This document shows positions 63,866 through 64,000 of a DNA stretch of 64,000 nucleotides, in pieces; positions within the stretch are counted from its first letter, which is position 1; each line of letters starts with the position of its first letter. A program made the translations under genes and the position numbers. The DNA lies in contig NZ_AEEC02000011.1 of the NCBI RefSeq assembly GCF_000300975.2, positions 80,953-144,952 of the forward strand, written 5' to 3'. Below the pieces are notes generated by a model that made no database searches, was not told where the DNA came from, and saw only the letters and a program-made list of their open reading frames with translations. The DNA is from Herbaspirillum frisingense GSF30. Lineage in GTDB: Bacteria; Pseudomonadota; Gammaproteobacteria; Burkholderiales; Burkholderiaceae_D.

Positions 63866-63960
63866 CCGTTCGGACTGAGTAGCGGCAGCGCCGCGTATCG
63901 AAGACGCAGAGGTAGCCGCGCCTTCGATACGCCGCTGCGCGGCTACTCAGTCCGAACGGT
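63866..63960. repeat. Covarying intergenic repeat, locus D (inverted pair)
   Basis: Unit 1 (63866-63903) has inner stem GCGGC-AGC-GCCGC; unit 2 (63921-63960, inverted) has GCCGC-GCA-GCGGC read in unit orientation. It lies 42 bases after iacF, where it could also act as a terminator-like hairpin. The last 40 bases of the window hold nothing recognisable. Confidence 0.85.
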
Positions 63961-64000
63961 TTTCTTATGGTTCCCAGAAAAACGAATGCCGAAGAGAAGG

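Overview
The window looks like chromosome of a plant-associated betaproteobacterium of the Oxalobacteraceae, most likely Herbaspirillum. The reasons are the high GC content, many LysR regulators, Burkholderiales-type trimeric porin, and catabolic modules for plant compounds. The species call is inference; no rRNA, tRNA or other marker gene lies here. I found no CRISPR array, prophage or insertion sequence.

Layout. 1-9.5 kb: housekeeping and small genes (carA, a GlcG/HbpS-type protein, an NlpC/P60 hydrolase, a patatin lipoprotein, a ParB-like protein, yigZ), a divergent pair of MFS exporter and Cys-rich winged-helix regulator with palindromic operators, and a mazEF-type toxin-antitoxin pair with two operators. 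9.6-15.6 kb: a probable D-apionate operon: MFS transporter, oxidoisomerase (ApnO type), RuBisCO-like protein, four-carbon acid sugar kinase (OiaK type) and a GntR/FCD regulator. 15.7-18.5 kb: a GbpR-like LysR gene divergent from a probable L-2-keto-3-deoxyarabonate dehydratase, then a flavin reductase. 18.5-32.8 kb: signalling and motility: a cupin, an atypical OmpR-type regulator, a receiver-AraC regulator followed by a 7TMR-DISM hybrid kinase, a GAF-EAL protein, two chemoreceptors with CheR-docking C-termini, a MerR regulator and a diguanylate cyclase.

32.8-38.3 kb: an amide or amino-acid module (MFS, amidase, RidA, FAD oxidoreductase) divergent from a LysR regulator. 38.3-45.5 kb: a complete RND multidrug efflux system with two TetR regulators. 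45.5-63.8 kb: a split iac locus for indole-3-acetic acid (auxin) degradation. iacA, iacB and iacE lie upstream of a branched-chain-type ABC importer with a natural LivM-LivG fusion, a ketopantoate reductase-like gene and a class II aldolase. On the other side are a sensor kinase, a porin, a LysR regulator and iacH, iacC, iacD and iacF.

How it works together. Apiose is a plant cell-wall sugar and auxin a plant hormone, so the two main catabolic modules suggest life on or in plants; the expected iac end product, catechol, would be degraded elsewhere. The least explained features are intergenic. One is a family of about 40-bp elements, mostly in inverted pairs, whose inner stem changes sequence by compensating changes. 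Another is a 14-bp sequence shared by the predicted -35 regions of the porin and of the iacHCDF operon.
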